DNA of 64,000 nucleotides from JAJDAT01 sp964570665 (GTDB taxonomy: Bacteria > Nitrospinota > Nitrospinia > Nitrospinales > JAJDAT01): positions 248,001 through 312,000 of the forward strand of contig CAZMZH010000001.1 in the NCBI GenBank assembly GCA_964570665.1. The letters run 5' to 3'. Every line of letters starts with the position of its first letter. Position 1 is the first letter of the stretch. Shown piece by piece: positions 6,818 to 14,946 of the stretch. The notes below the pieces were generated by a model. The model worked only from the letters and a program-made list of their open reading frames with translations, was not told the origin of the DNA and searched no databases. The position numbers and the translations under genes are program-made.

Positions 6818-9658
6818 ATGGCTATCGAAAAAATAACAATTAAAGGCGCCAGGGAACATAACCTGCAAAATATCGACCTGGAGCTACCCAGGAATAAACT
6901 GGTCGTAATAACGGGACTGAGCGGATCTGGTAAATCTTCCTTAGCTTTTGACACCATTTATGCGGAAGGACAAAGGCGCTATGTAGAGTCTCTTTCCGCT
7001 TATGCTCGGCAGTTCCTTGAGCTCATGGAAAAGCCAGACATCGATTATATAGACGGACTATCGCCCGCAATTTCTATCGAACAAAAAACAACCAGCAAAA
7101 ACCCGCGTTCTACCGTTGGAACCGTTACCGAAATTTACGATTATTTGAGATTGCTTTATGCGCGAATCGGACGCGTATTTTGTTATGGATGCGACCGTCA
7201 AATTTCTTCCCAAACCGTTCAGCAAATTGTCGATCAAGTGCAAAGTTTGCCCGAAGGGAAAAAAGCGATCATCCTGGCTCCGCTTGTAAAAGATAGAAAA
7301 GGAGAATTTAAAAAAGAACTTGGGCAGATGCAAAAAAAGGGTTTTGTTAGAGCTCGCATCAACGGAGAAATACGATCGCTAGACGAAGAGATAATTTTAA
7401 ATAAAAAATACAAACACACCATAGATATTGTCATTGACCGGTTGGTCATCAAAGCGGGATTGTCAAAAAGAATCGCCGAATCGGTTGAAAAAGGTCTTGA
7501 ACTCGCCGACGGCTCGTTGATCGTTTCCATACTGGGAGAAAAAGAAGGAGACCATAACGATTTGCCGTTTAGCGAAAAGTTTGCTTGCAGTTATTGCGGT
7601 ATCAGCTACCCAGAATTGGAGCCAAGATTATTTTCGTTTAATAACCCAACCGGCGCGTGCCCTAAATGCGACGGACTGGGTTCCAAACCGGAAATCGATC
7701 CAGATTTAGTTGTCCCCGACCCTAGCTTGTCCATTAGAGACGGAGCCATTAAACCCTGGGCAAAACGCGATTCCATTTACTTCATTCAAAAACTCGAAGC
7801 GGTTGCGGAACATTACGAATTTCGCTTTAACACTCCATTTCACAAATTAACGAAAAAAATTCAAAAGGTTTTACTGTTTGGATCTGGAGACGAAACCATC
7901 AAGTATCACTACGAAAAAGGTAACCGCAGACATTTCTATAAAAGCGAGTTTGAAGGAATCATTCCAGAATTGGAAAGACGGTATAGCGAAACCGACTCCA
8001 TGACGATGCGGGAAGAAATCGGAAAGTATATGCGCGCCTTACCCTGCCCTTCCTGCAAAGGCCGCAGACTCACCAAAGAAGGACTTTCTGTACGAGTAAA
8101 CGAAAAAAACATCGTGGAATTGACAAGCCTTTCAATCAAAAAATTAAAGCAGTTTTTCGGCGATATTAGATTGGACAAGCAAGAAAAATTCATTGCGCGA
8201 AGAATCGTCAAAGAAATTGTGGAACGAATTGGTTTTCTAAACGACGTCGGGTTGGACTATTTAACTTTGGATCGTTCTTCGGCGACGCTTTCGGGAGGAG
8301 AAGGACAACGCATTCGCCTTGCCACTCAAATAGGCTCCTGCCTTACCGGCGTTCTATATGTTTTGGACGAGCCCAGCATTGGACTCCATCAAAGAGACAA
8401 CGATCGATTGCTCAATACGCTGACAAAATTAAGAGACTTGGGAAATACCGTCATCGTTGTGGAACACGACGAGCAAACCATCCTGGCTTCGGACCATGTT
8501 GTCGACTTAGGTCCCGGCGCAGGCTTGCATGGCGGAACGATCGTTTTCTCGGGAACTCCTAAAAACTTATTAAAAGCCAAGAATTCTTTAACGGGAGAGT
8601 ATCTTTCCGGAGAAAAACAAATTGAAACGCCGGGTAACCGTAGAAACGGGACTGGCAAATCCATTGAAATAACCAAAGCCCAACAAAATAATTTAAAAAA
8701 TGTAAACGCGAGTTTCCCTCTCGGAAAATTGACATGTGTCACCGGAGTTTCAGGGTCGGGAAAAAGTACTTTAGTCGTTGAAGTGCTTTATAAAGCCCTG
8801 GCGCAACACTTTTGGAGATCCACTAATAAACCGGGGAAATTTGATAAAATCAAAGGCATTCAATGGATTGACAAAGTTATCGATATCGACCAATCCCCAA
8901 TCGGCAGAACCCCAAGATCAAATCCCGCAACCTATACGGGAGTCTTCACTCATATAAGAGAACTATTTGCCGAATTGCCCGAATCCAGAATTAGAGGTTA
9001 TAAACCCGGACGGTTTAGTTTTAACGTAAAAGGAGGTCGATGCGAAGCATGCCAGGGCGACGGCATCATAAAAGTAGAAATGCATTTCCTGCCGGATATT
9101 TTTGTGACTTGCGAAATATGCCAGGGAAAAAGATTTAATAGAGAAACTCAGGATATTGCCTATAAAGGAAAAAATATTTCGCAAATTTTGGAAATGACTA
9201 TTGAGGAAAGCGCGGCTTTTTTCGAAAATATTCCATCCATTAAATCCAAGCTCGATACCATTTCGCAAGTGGGGTTGGATTACATCAAACTTGGGCAACC
9301 CGCGACAACGCTTTCTGGCGGCGAAGCTCAACGCGTCAAACTTTCTAAAGAGTTGAGTAAAAGAAGCACGGGAAAAACTTTATATATATTAGACGAACCC
9401 ACAACAGGGCTGCATTTTGCAGACGTGCAACAACTTCTAAAAGTATTGAACCAATTAGTCGACGCGGGAAACACCATAATCATCATAGAGCATAATCTCG
9501 ACGTAATTAAAACGGCGGATTACATTCTTGATTTAGGGCCAGAAGGCGGAGACGGCGGCGGCGAAATCATTGCCGAAGGAACACCCGAAGAAATCGCCAA
9601 GGTAAAACATTCCAGCACCGGCAAATACCTAAAAGAAGCTTTAAAACCTAAGAAGTAA
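6818..9658 (+). CDS. uvrA: Excinuclease ABC subunit A
   Basis: Full-length UvrA (946 residues), the damage-recognition ATPase of nucleotide excision repair; it loads UvrB at DNA lesions. It has both ABC modules: Walker A GLSGSGKS near residue 32 and GVSGSGKS near 645, signatures LSGGEGQR and LSGGEAQR, and Walker B regions VLDEPSIGLHQRD and ILDEPTTGLHFAD. Zinc-finger cysteines are present as CSYC/CPKC in the first half and CEAC/CEIC in the second. Nothing essential is missing. Its last 110-170 bases recur as broken copies at 11.1, 12.5, 15.1 and 25.9 kb (separate entries). Confidence 0.98.
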   Translation: MAIEKITIKGAREHNLQNIDLELPRNKLVVITGLSGSGKSSLAFDTIYAEGQRRYVESLSAYARQFLELMEKPDIDYIDGLSPAISIEQKTTSKNPRSTVGTVTEIYDYLRLLYARIGRVFCYGCDRQISSQTVQQIVDQVQSLPEGKKAIILAPLVKDRKGEFKKELGQMQKKGFVRARINGEIRSLDEEIILNKKYKHTIDIVIDRLVIKAGLSKRIAESVEKGLELADGSLIVSILGEKEGDHNDLPFSEKFACSYCGISYPELEPRLFSFNNPTGACPKCDGLGSKPEIDPDLVVPDPSLSIRDGAIKPWAKRDSIYFIQKLEAVAEHYEFRFNTPFHKLTKKIQKVLLFGSGDETIKYHYEKGNRRHFYKSEFEGIIPELERRYSETDSMTMREEIGKYMRALPCPSCKGRRLTKEGLSVRVNEKNIVELTSLSIKKLKQFFGDIRLDKQEKFIARRIVKEIVERIGFLNDVGLDYLTLDRSSATLSGGEGQRIRLATQIGSCLTGVLYVLDEPSIGLHQRDNDRLLNTLTKLRDLGNTVIVVEHDEQTILASDHVVDLGPGAGLHGGTIVFSGTPKNLLKAKNSLTGEYLSGEKQIETPGNRRNGTGKSIEITKAQQNNLKNVNASFPLGKLTCVTGVSGSGKSTLVVEVLYKALAQHFWRSTNKPGKFDKIKGIQWIDKVIDIDQSPIGRTPRSNPATYTGVFTHIRELFAELPESRIRGYKPGRFSFNVKGGRCEACQGDGIIKVEMHFLPDIFVTCEICQGKRFNRETQDIAYKGKNISQILEMTIEESAAFFENIPSIKSKLDTISQVGLDYIKLGQPATTLSGGEAQRVKLSKELSKRSTGKTLYILDEPTTGLHFADVQQLLKVLNQLVDAGNTIIIIEHNLDVIKTADYILDLGPEGGDGGGEIIAEGTPEEIAKVKHSSTGKYLKEALKPKK

Positions 9659-10098
9659 AAACTTAGAAAAGATTGGCGTTGGCGCCCCAAGCATACTAAA
9701 ACACCTGAACGTATGACTAAGGGAGAAAAGCTACAAAACGGACAGCGACTTTGTTGAGGCGGTTGTTGCTAAACGCCTAATCTGATTCGTATTACAACGT
9801 TTTAGTATTATTTTGGGCCCTATTAGGTTAACTCTGACCCAACCGCTAGAATAATTCCAACTCCATTATATCTAAAATAAGACCATTTAGCTTTAATCAG
9901 ATCAGTAAAATCGAAGTTGGTTCCCAAGAGTTGAGAGTATTAAAAATCTGCCTTTTTTAAATTTTTAACCGAAAACTAAATTTCTATGAGAAATTTTTAC
10001 TCATTAGATAAACATGATAGATTTTGTGTTATTATTTTTTAATCGCCAAAAACCGACGCTTTTAAAATTAAAACTAAAACAGAAAAGAGGTCGCCGCC
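9659..10098. other. 440-base intergenic region with a 132-base inverted-repeat element
   Basis: No gene is supported. CCCAA-GC-ATACTAAAAC (9686-9702) is mirrored by GTTTTAGTAT-TATT-TTGGG (9799-9817), enclosing about 95 bases that themselves contain AGGCG (9757-9761) / CGCCT (9774-9778). This could be a structured RNA or a small non-autonomous mobile element. Further right, AAATTTCT (9978-9985) / AGAAATTT (9989-9996) is a weak AT-rich hairpin. The right end holds the leader of the acidic repeat protein, with AGAGGT as its ribosome binding site. Confidence 0.5.
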
Positions 10099-10950
10099 AT
10101 GACCCAAAAAAAATCTATTAAAGAGCGTATAGAAGCTATTAAAAGAGAAGAGAGAGAGGATGCTAGCGCCTATTACGAGCAGGGAGAAGCGGCAGAATAT
10201 TCCGCTGAAGAAGTTAATCCCACCAAGCCGATTGATAAAGAACAAGAGGCGATTGGCCTTTTAAAAACGATCATAATGGTAGCGCTGGGCGTCGCTGGTC
10301 TGGCTTTGATTTTAAACTTCTATTTCATCGCCGATTTAGAAACTCGCGTAAGCGGAATGAACGTTTCAATATCTAAAACAGGTGAGACAATTGAAACTGC
10401 CGTAGCAAAACTGGATAAAGATCTTAAAACGTTGGATGAAAAAATTGATTCCATATTAAAGAATTTGGAAGATATTTCTGCCTTATCGCTTTCAGGACAA
10501 AATAAAGAAGCCTTAGCCGAAGAACAAGACGAAGAAGCCACAGAGGAATCTGAAGAAGGCGACGAAGAAGCATCGGCTGAAGAACAGGACGAGGAAGCCA
10601 CAGAGGAATCTGAAGAAGGCGACGAAGAAGCATCGGCTGAAGAACAAGACGAGGAAACTACAGAGGAATCTGAAGAAGGCGACGAAGAAGCATCGGCTGA
10701 AGAACAGGACGAGGAAGCCGCAGAGGAATCTGAAGAAGGCGACGAAGAAGCATCGGTTGAAGAACAAGACGAGGAAGGTAACGAAGAGCATGCCGCTACC
10801 GAAGTTGAATCCGATGTTATTCCAGCCTTGGCTCCTGCGGATGATTCGTCATCAGCTTCACATGCTGGAGAAATTCCACTGTCTGCGAGCGCTCTTCAAG
10901 AAGTCGATGAAATTGAAGAAGAGTTACCTTCGGTAGAAGAATTGAATTAA
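10099..10950 (+). CDS. Single-pass membrane protein with acidic 20-residue tandem repeats
   Basis: A 283-residue protein of unknown function. Residues 1-54 are charged and predicted cytoplasmic, 55-77 form a transmembrane helix (KTIIMVALGVAGLALILNF), and about 85-135 look like a coiled coil with regular hydrophobic spacing. From about residue 140 to 226 the 20-residue unit EEQDEEATEESEEGDEEASA repeats 4.3 times, then a disordered acidic tail follows. The repeats are nearly identical at DNA level, so copy number can change easily. An AGAGGT ribosome binding site precedes the ATG. The strongly negative C-terminal part could bind cations or basic proteins. The gene is bracketed by uvrA and a uvrA 3' relic. 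Confidence 0.8.
   Translation: MTQKKSIKERIEAIKREEREDASAYYEQGEAAEYSAEEVNPTKPIDKEQEAIGLLKTIIMVALGVAGLALILNFYFIADLETRVSGMNVSISKTGETIETAVAKLDKDLKTLDEKIDSILKNLEDISALSLSGQNKEALAEEQDEEATEESEEGDEEASAEEQDEEATEESEEGDEEASAEEQDEETTEESEEGDEEASAEEQDEEAAEESEEGDEEASVEEQDEEGNEEHAATEVESDVIPALAPADDSSSASHAGEIPLSASALQEVDEIEEELPSVEELN
10517..10776 (+). repeat. 60-bp in-frame tandem repeat (about 4.3 units)
   Basis: Units begin at 10517, 10577, 10637, 10697 and 10757 with an exact 60-base period and only a few substitutions between units (for example AAGAC/AGGAC and GCCACA/ACTACA/GCCGCA). They encode the acidic 20-residue repeats of the membrane protein. Confidence 0.95.
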
Positions 10951-11055
10951 TTAATATTAAAAAAACATAAGATTATATTTCAATTAATGTTTTTTTTGGA
11001 ACAGATAGAAAAGCCTGATTCTAATTCACCGAACGTCAAATTTGGAAATGAAAAC

Positions 11056-11207
11056 GGTAACGCCATAATATTTATCGAGCGCAATCTGGACGTTATTAAA
11101 ACGGCGGCGGCGAAATCATTGCCGAAGGAACGCCCGAAGAAATCGTCAAAGTCAAAAACTCCAGTACCGGCAAATATCTGAAAGAAGCTTTAAAGTCTAA
11201 GAAGTAA
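11056..11207 (+). pseudogene. uvrA 3'-end relic 1 (internal deletion)
   Basis: The sequence closely matches the end of uvrA (about 9466-9658) including the stop codon, but about 39 bases are missing between ATTAAAACGGCG and GCGGCGAAATC, which shifts the frame. The left part still reads GNAIIFIERNLDVIKTA, as in UvrA (GNTIIIIEHNLDVIKTA). The right part keeps the C-terminal codons, now ending K-S-K-K rather than K-P-K-K. It lies directly downstream of the acidic repeat gene. Confidence 0.85.
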
Positions 11208-11420
11208 CGACTTTGAAGTAAAATAGTCAAACAAGACATTCCAAACAAAGTCCCCACCGCTAGTCATTCCGAGCTTGCCGAGGAATCTCGTTTTTTATAC
11301 CGGTTATTTCCTCCAGTTTCTTAGGAAGCGCTCAAAGCCTCATGCTTCAACAAAGCATGTACCTCAAAACCCGATCAAACAAACAGCGTCAAACATTTTC
11401 GAATCCCCAGCGTCCACTTT
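11208..11420. repeat. Composite repeat module attached to uvrA relic 1
   Basis: Starting just after the relic stop: CGACTTTGAAGTAAAATAG, then a GTCATTCCGAGCTTGCCGAG palindromic core, ATACCGGTTAT, and the hairpin-like AAGCCTCATGCTTCAACAAA. The same order of blocks follows the relics near 12.5 and 15.1 kb, and a right-end fragment (without relic) is at about 11905-12010. The unit therefore spreads or was copied as a composite. Confidence 0.75.
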
Positions 11421-11431
11421 CCGCTGCGACT

Positions 11432-11791
11432 TCACCCGCCAGCCCGTTTGGCCTTCACGCCTTGCTTCTTCAAATAGTCAAGTATACGTTCAATATGGTC
11501 GCCCTGGATCTCGATGACGCCTTTTTTGACCGTACCGCCGGAACCGCACATCCCTTTAAGCTTCTTGCCCATCGATGCTAGGGTAACGGCATCCATATCG
11601 AGCCCTTTAATCAACGTAACACCTTTACCTTTTCTGCCCTTGGTCTCACGGGAGACTCGTACGTTACCATCGCCGGATGGCGATGTCTGTTTACGACAGG
11701 TACATTGTTTAAGGGGATTACCACAGGCGGGACACATTCTACCGTGTTCGGTAGAGTAAACAATTCGATCGTTGGAGAGCTTGTCTTTCAT
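11432..11791 (-). CDS. yciH: YciH/SUI1-family (eIF1-like) translation factor
   Basis: A 119-residue bacterial homologue of eukaryotic initiation factor 1. The C-terminal SUI1 domain (about residues 45-119) has the typical GKGVTLIKGL, LKGMCGSGGTVKKGVIEIQGDH and ILDYLKKQG elements. The N-terminal part has a CPACGNPLKQCTCRK cysteine cluster, common in this branch of YciH. Members are thought to affect start-site fidelity or act under stress. The ATG at 11791 (MKDKLSND) is chosen over one six codons upstream because AAGAAGG lies six bases before it. A gene remnant ends one base upstream, so it may once have been the second gene of an operon. Confidence 0.92.
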   Translation of the reverse strand: MKDKLSNDRIVYSTEHGRMCPACGNPLKQCTCRKQTSPSGDGNVRVSRETKGRKGKGVTLIKGLDMDAVTLASMGKKLKGMCGSGGTVKKGVIEIQGDHIERILDYLKKQGVKAKRAGG

Positions 11792-11792
11792 A

Positions 11793-11876
11793 TCAGGCCT
11801 TCTTAACAAATTCCGACTTTAACATCATGATTTCGATACCGGTAATCTTGCAGTCCATATTATGGTCGCTGTCACA
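11793..11876 (-). pseudogene. 3' remnant of an unrecognised gene upstream of yciH
   Basis: On the minus strand an open frame reads CDSDHNMDCKITGIEIMM and continues to a stop one base before the yciH ATG. Its composition looks coding and its spacing to yciH is that of an operon partner. Upstream it merges without a break into dispersed-repeat sequence (CCCTTCGACTGGGCTCAG), with no start codon or ribosome binding site. It is best read as the tail of a gene cut off by repeat insertion. The family is not recognised. Confidence 0.4.
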
Positions 11877-12027
11877 AGGCTGAGCCCAGTCGAAGGGAAA
11901 TGCGCCCTCCTTCAGTTCCTTATAAAGCGCTCAAAGCCTCATGCTTCAAAGAAACAAGCGCCCAAAACCCGGTCAGGCAAACAACACCAAGCATTCTCAA
12001 ATCCCTAAACACCGCTGTTAAAAAAAT

Positions 12028-12411
12028 TTATTTTTCGCTAGGTTTATAAATTAAAAAACGACCTTCACGTCGATACTCGCCTATACACTTGGTATTAAGG
12101 TCGGCATCTCGTTTCTGGAAATCGCCAGCGGCGCCAGTTTCGTAACTGTGTACCCCTTTAGCTGGATATGTTGGACCTTGGTTAAATGATTGAGTAATTT
12201 CAAAATTTTTACTAGGAGGCAAATCAATTAAATATACAGGTTTTTTTTTGAGGTGATTTTCACAACATGAACAAACCAAATAGACCACCTGACAGTATTG
12301 CTCCCCACTTGGTTTTGTAAAAATAGAAAATCCACTTTTACTGAGTTTTGCTAATTTAGATGGATCTGGAATTACCAAATCAAATATTTGTAATTTTTCA
12401 AAATCAGCCAT
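12028..12411 (-). CDS. Hypothetical protein, 127 residues
   Basis: A soluble protein starting MADFEKLQIFDLVIPDP. The ATG at 12411 is chosen because AAAGGA lies about eight bases upstream; an in-frame ATG at 12435 has no such site. There is one CSCCENH cysteine cluster in the middle, and the C-terminal part is rich in charged and aromatic residues (GAAGDFQKRDADLNTKCIGEYRREGRF). No domain is recognised. It is isolated between repeat modules. Confidence 0.55.
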   Translation of the reverse strand: MADFEKLQIFDLVIPDPSKLAKLSKSGFSIFTKPSGEQYCQVVYLVCSCCENHLKKKPVYLIDLPPSKNFEITQSFNQGPTYPAKGVHSYETGAAGDFQKRDADLNTKCIGEYRREGRFLIYKPSEK

Positions 12412-12525
12412 TATTTTTTGTCCTTTTTTATGCAAACTAAAAAAATGTATTATAGCGATTTAGAATAAGCTCTACAGTAGTTAATTTTTGAACTGCGGAT
12501 TGATTTTTTTTACCTAGACCATCCC

Positions 12526-12572
12526 CGAGCACAGGCAAATACCTAAAAGAAGCTTTAAAGTCTAAGAAATAA
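12526..12572 (+). pseudogene. uvrA 3'-end relic 2 (last 15 codons)
   Basis: Reads S-T-G-K-Y-L-K-E-A-L-K-S-K-K-stop, matching the UvrA C-terminus except for Ser in place of Pro, as in relics 1 and 3. The bases after the stop (CGACTTTAAAGTGAAATAG) match those after relic 1, so the two relics share a copied unit and are not independent fragments. Confidence 0.8.
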
Positions 12573-12946
12573 CGACTTTAAAGTGAAATAGTCAAACAAG
12601 CCTTGCAAAACAAAATGTCATACTGATGGCTCGACTGGCTTCTTGTAATTGATAAAAACAAGAGTTTAACAATCCCGGAGTTTATCCTGAGCAAAGTCGA
12701 AGGACGCGTCATTCCGGCCAACGTGAAGAATCTCGTTTTTCATATCGGTTAACTCTAGTTCCTTAGGAAGCCCCGAAGCCGCATACTTCAAAGAAGCATG
12801 TGCCTCAAAACCCAATCAAACAGAAAGCAAACGTCACACCTCTTATAGTCAATAGCAAATCTGCTGAGTAATTATAACTTGTACATTAATAGTTTATCTT
12901 ATATTATTGCGATATATCTATATCTCCCCAATCTTGAGGTTTTTGT
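12573..12946. other. Repeat-rich intergenic region upstream of the GGDEF regulator
   Basis: Contains a second copy of the composite module: a diverged TTTATCCTGAGCAAAGTCGA core at about 12681-12700, GTCATTCCGGCC at about 12709-12720, ATATCGGTTAAC, and a CATACTTCAAAGAAGCATG hairpin at about 12782. The last 90 bases are AT-rich and presumably hold the promoter of the next gene. No gene is seen. Confidence 0.55.
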
Positions 12947-13879
12947 ATGCCTGATCTTGAAAAAGAAAAATTTAAGGGAATGAAAGTTTTAGTCGTCGAC
13001 GACTCTCCGGTTAACATCGATTTAATCGGGAAAATATTAAAACGGAGTGGAGTAAGCCTTCATATTGCTCTCAATGGAGAAATGGCGCAAAAACTTATTG
13101 ATAAAAATAAGCCCGATCTTATTTTGCTAGACGTTATGATGCCGGGAATAAATGGTTTTGACCTGTGCAAACAATTAAAAGCAAATGACGACACAAAAAA
13201 TATTCCTGTAATCTTTATTACCGCTCGGTCTGAAATTGAAGATTTGGTTAAGGGATTTGACGTTGGAGGCGCTGATTATATTGTAAAACCCTTTCAAGAT
13301 TTGGAAGTAGTGGAGAGAGTCAAAAATCAATTAACCATAATTAAATTAATCCAAGAAAAAAATAAACTCATTGAGGAACTGGATTCCATTTCAAGAGTTG
13401 ATCCATTAACGGGAATTTCGAACCGAAGAGATATTTACGAGATTATGGAAACCGAGCAGTCTAGATACGAGAGATATAATAAAGTTTTTTGCCTTTTAAT
13501 GTGCGATATAGATTTTTTTAAAAAAATTAACGATCATTACGGACATGATATGGGAGATTTTGTTCTGAAAAGGGTCGCTCAACTTTTTAAAAATAAATGC
13601 AGAAAAGTGGATTATTTATCGCGCTGGGGAGGAGAAGAATTTCTTATTGTACTTCCCGAAACCAATTTGGACGGAGGAACAAAAGTTGCCGAATCCATAC
13701 GGGAGTCCATAGAAAATGAAAAATACAAATTTAATGATCAGGAAATTTCGATCACTATGAGTTTTGGGGTCAGTTGTCCCAATGATCCGGAAATGAAATT
13801 GGAACAACTTTTAAAGATTGCCGATGAACGCCTTTATGCAGCTAAAGAAGGTGGAAGGAATCAAGTTGTTTCAATGTAA
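12947..13879 (+). CDS. Response regulator with GGDEF domain (diguanylate cyclase)
   Basis: A 310-residue two-domain signalling protein in the cytoplasm. Residues 12-130 are a receiver domain: DDSPVNI acidic pocket, phosphoacceptor Asp in LLDVMMPG, conserved Thr in FITA and Lys in IVKPF. A coiled linker leads to a GGDEF domain (about 150-310) with intact active site GGEEF and, nine residues before it, an RxxD inhibitory site (RKVD). It should make cyclic di-GMP when phosphorylated and be subject to product inhibition. No partner kinase is adjacent; the next gene is a related receiver protein. Confidence 0.95.
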   Translation: MPDLEKEKFKGMKVLVVDDSPVNIDLIGKILKRSGVSLHIALNGEMAQKLIDKNKPDLILLDVMMPGINGFDLCKQLKANDDTKNIPVIFITARSEIEDLVKGFDVGGADYIVKPFQDLEVVERVKNQLTIIKLIQEKNKLIEELDSISRVDPLTGISNRRDIYEIMETEQSRYERYNKVFCLLMCDIDFFKKINDHYGHDMGDFVLKRVAQLFKNKCRKVDYLSRWGGEEFLIVLPETNLDGGTKVAESIRESIENEKYKFNDQEISITMSFGVSCPNDPEMKLEQLLKIADERLYAAKEGGRNQVVSM

Positions 13880-14085
13880 AAGTTTTTATAATTGCTTAAA
13901 GTTTGATTCGGTATTTATAAAAGCTACTGACAAAAAACATCAAAAAGAGCGTATTAAAAAATTGCCTCATTGACTAAAAAACAAAATGACGACCACTACA
14001 TTTGCAAGCTTTATTAGAGAATTATGGTTTCGACGGAATAATAGAAGCGCTGAAAAAAGTTTCTATTATTTGGGAGTAAATTGGA

Positions 14086-14946
14086 ATGAATGATCAGAAT
14101 AAGAATTTGTCGCCCATGAATATATTAATTGTAGACGACACCCCAACTAATATAGATGTCCTTTTAAATTTTTTAGCTGATAGCGGCTTTGTCATTTCCG
14201 TAGCGCCTGATGGCAATAAAGCTCTAAAGATTATTAATCAGAGAAAACCAGACTTGATTTTGTTAGATGTCATGATGCCAGGAATGGATGGTTTTGAACT
14301 GTGCAAGCAATTAAAAGATAATGACGCAACAAAAGATATTCCCATAATATTTGTGACCGCGAAAGTAGATACAAGCGATGTTTTGCAGGGTTTTCAGGCG
14401 GGTGGCGTGGATTATATTACGAAGCCATTTGAACGCGAAGAAGTCCTAAGCAGAGTGAAAACCCATTTAAAAATTCAAAACCTGATCCGGGAACAGGCAA
14501 AATTAAATGAAAGTTTATCAAATAAAAATGATGAATTGATAGAATCCCAGAACCAATATCGCATAATCATTGATAAAACATTAGATGGCGTTTTTCGATT
14601 GAACTCAAGTGGAAAAATATTATATTCAAATCAAAAGTTTCGCTCATTGCTAGGTTTTTCCTCAAAAGAGATTGAAGGGAAAAATATAGCCGATTTAATT
14701 AATATAGAAGCCTCATCGGAGATATTTCCTCAATTGGTTACGAAACGTTTTGGCGAGAGAGCCACAAATAATTTAAAGGTGAAATTTAGTATTAACGAAA
14801 ACTCAGAACTTTTGAAAGAAAAGAAATATCATTCTCTTTCTGTGGATTCATTTGGGATATGGAATCTGCCAAACAATGTCCTCTTAGAAAAAGGCAGTGA
14901 AAAACGATTTTTAGGGACTCTTTGCATTGTTAAAAACCCTGTTTGA
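14086..14946 (+). CDS. Response regulator with PAS domain and no recognised output
   Basis: A 286-residue protein. Residues 10-130 are a receiver domain, closely similar to that of the preceding GGDEF protein (LLDVMMPGMDGFELCKQLK against LLDVMMPGINGFDLCKQLK), with phospho-Asp, Thr and Lys (YITKPF) present. A coiled coil at about 135-165 is followed by a PAS domain (IIDKTLDGVFRLNSSGKILY) to about residue 265. No kinase, cyclase or DNA-binding domain follows, so it may work by protein contact, or the 3' part may have been lost: repeat and relic sequence begins within about 100 bases of its stop. Confidence 0.88.
   Translation: MNDQNKNLSPMNILIVDDTPTNIDVLLNFLADSGFVISVAPDGNKALKIINQRKPDLILLDVMMPGMDGFELCKQLKDNDATKDIPIIFVTAKVDTSDVLQGFQAGGVDYITKPFEREEVLSRVKTHLKIQNLIREQAKLNESLSNKNDELIESQNQYRIIIDKTLDGVFRLNSSGKILYSNQKFRSLLGFSSKEIEGKNIADLINIEASSEIFPQLVTKRFGERATNNLKVKFSINENSELLKEKKYHSLSVDSFGIWNLPNNVLLEKGSEKRFLGTLCIVKNPV

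Noticed and set aside
10320..10791. Long open frames antisense to the acidic repeat gene
   Set aside because: They are produced by the 60-base repeat period and by codon bias; no ribosome binding site or domain is seen.
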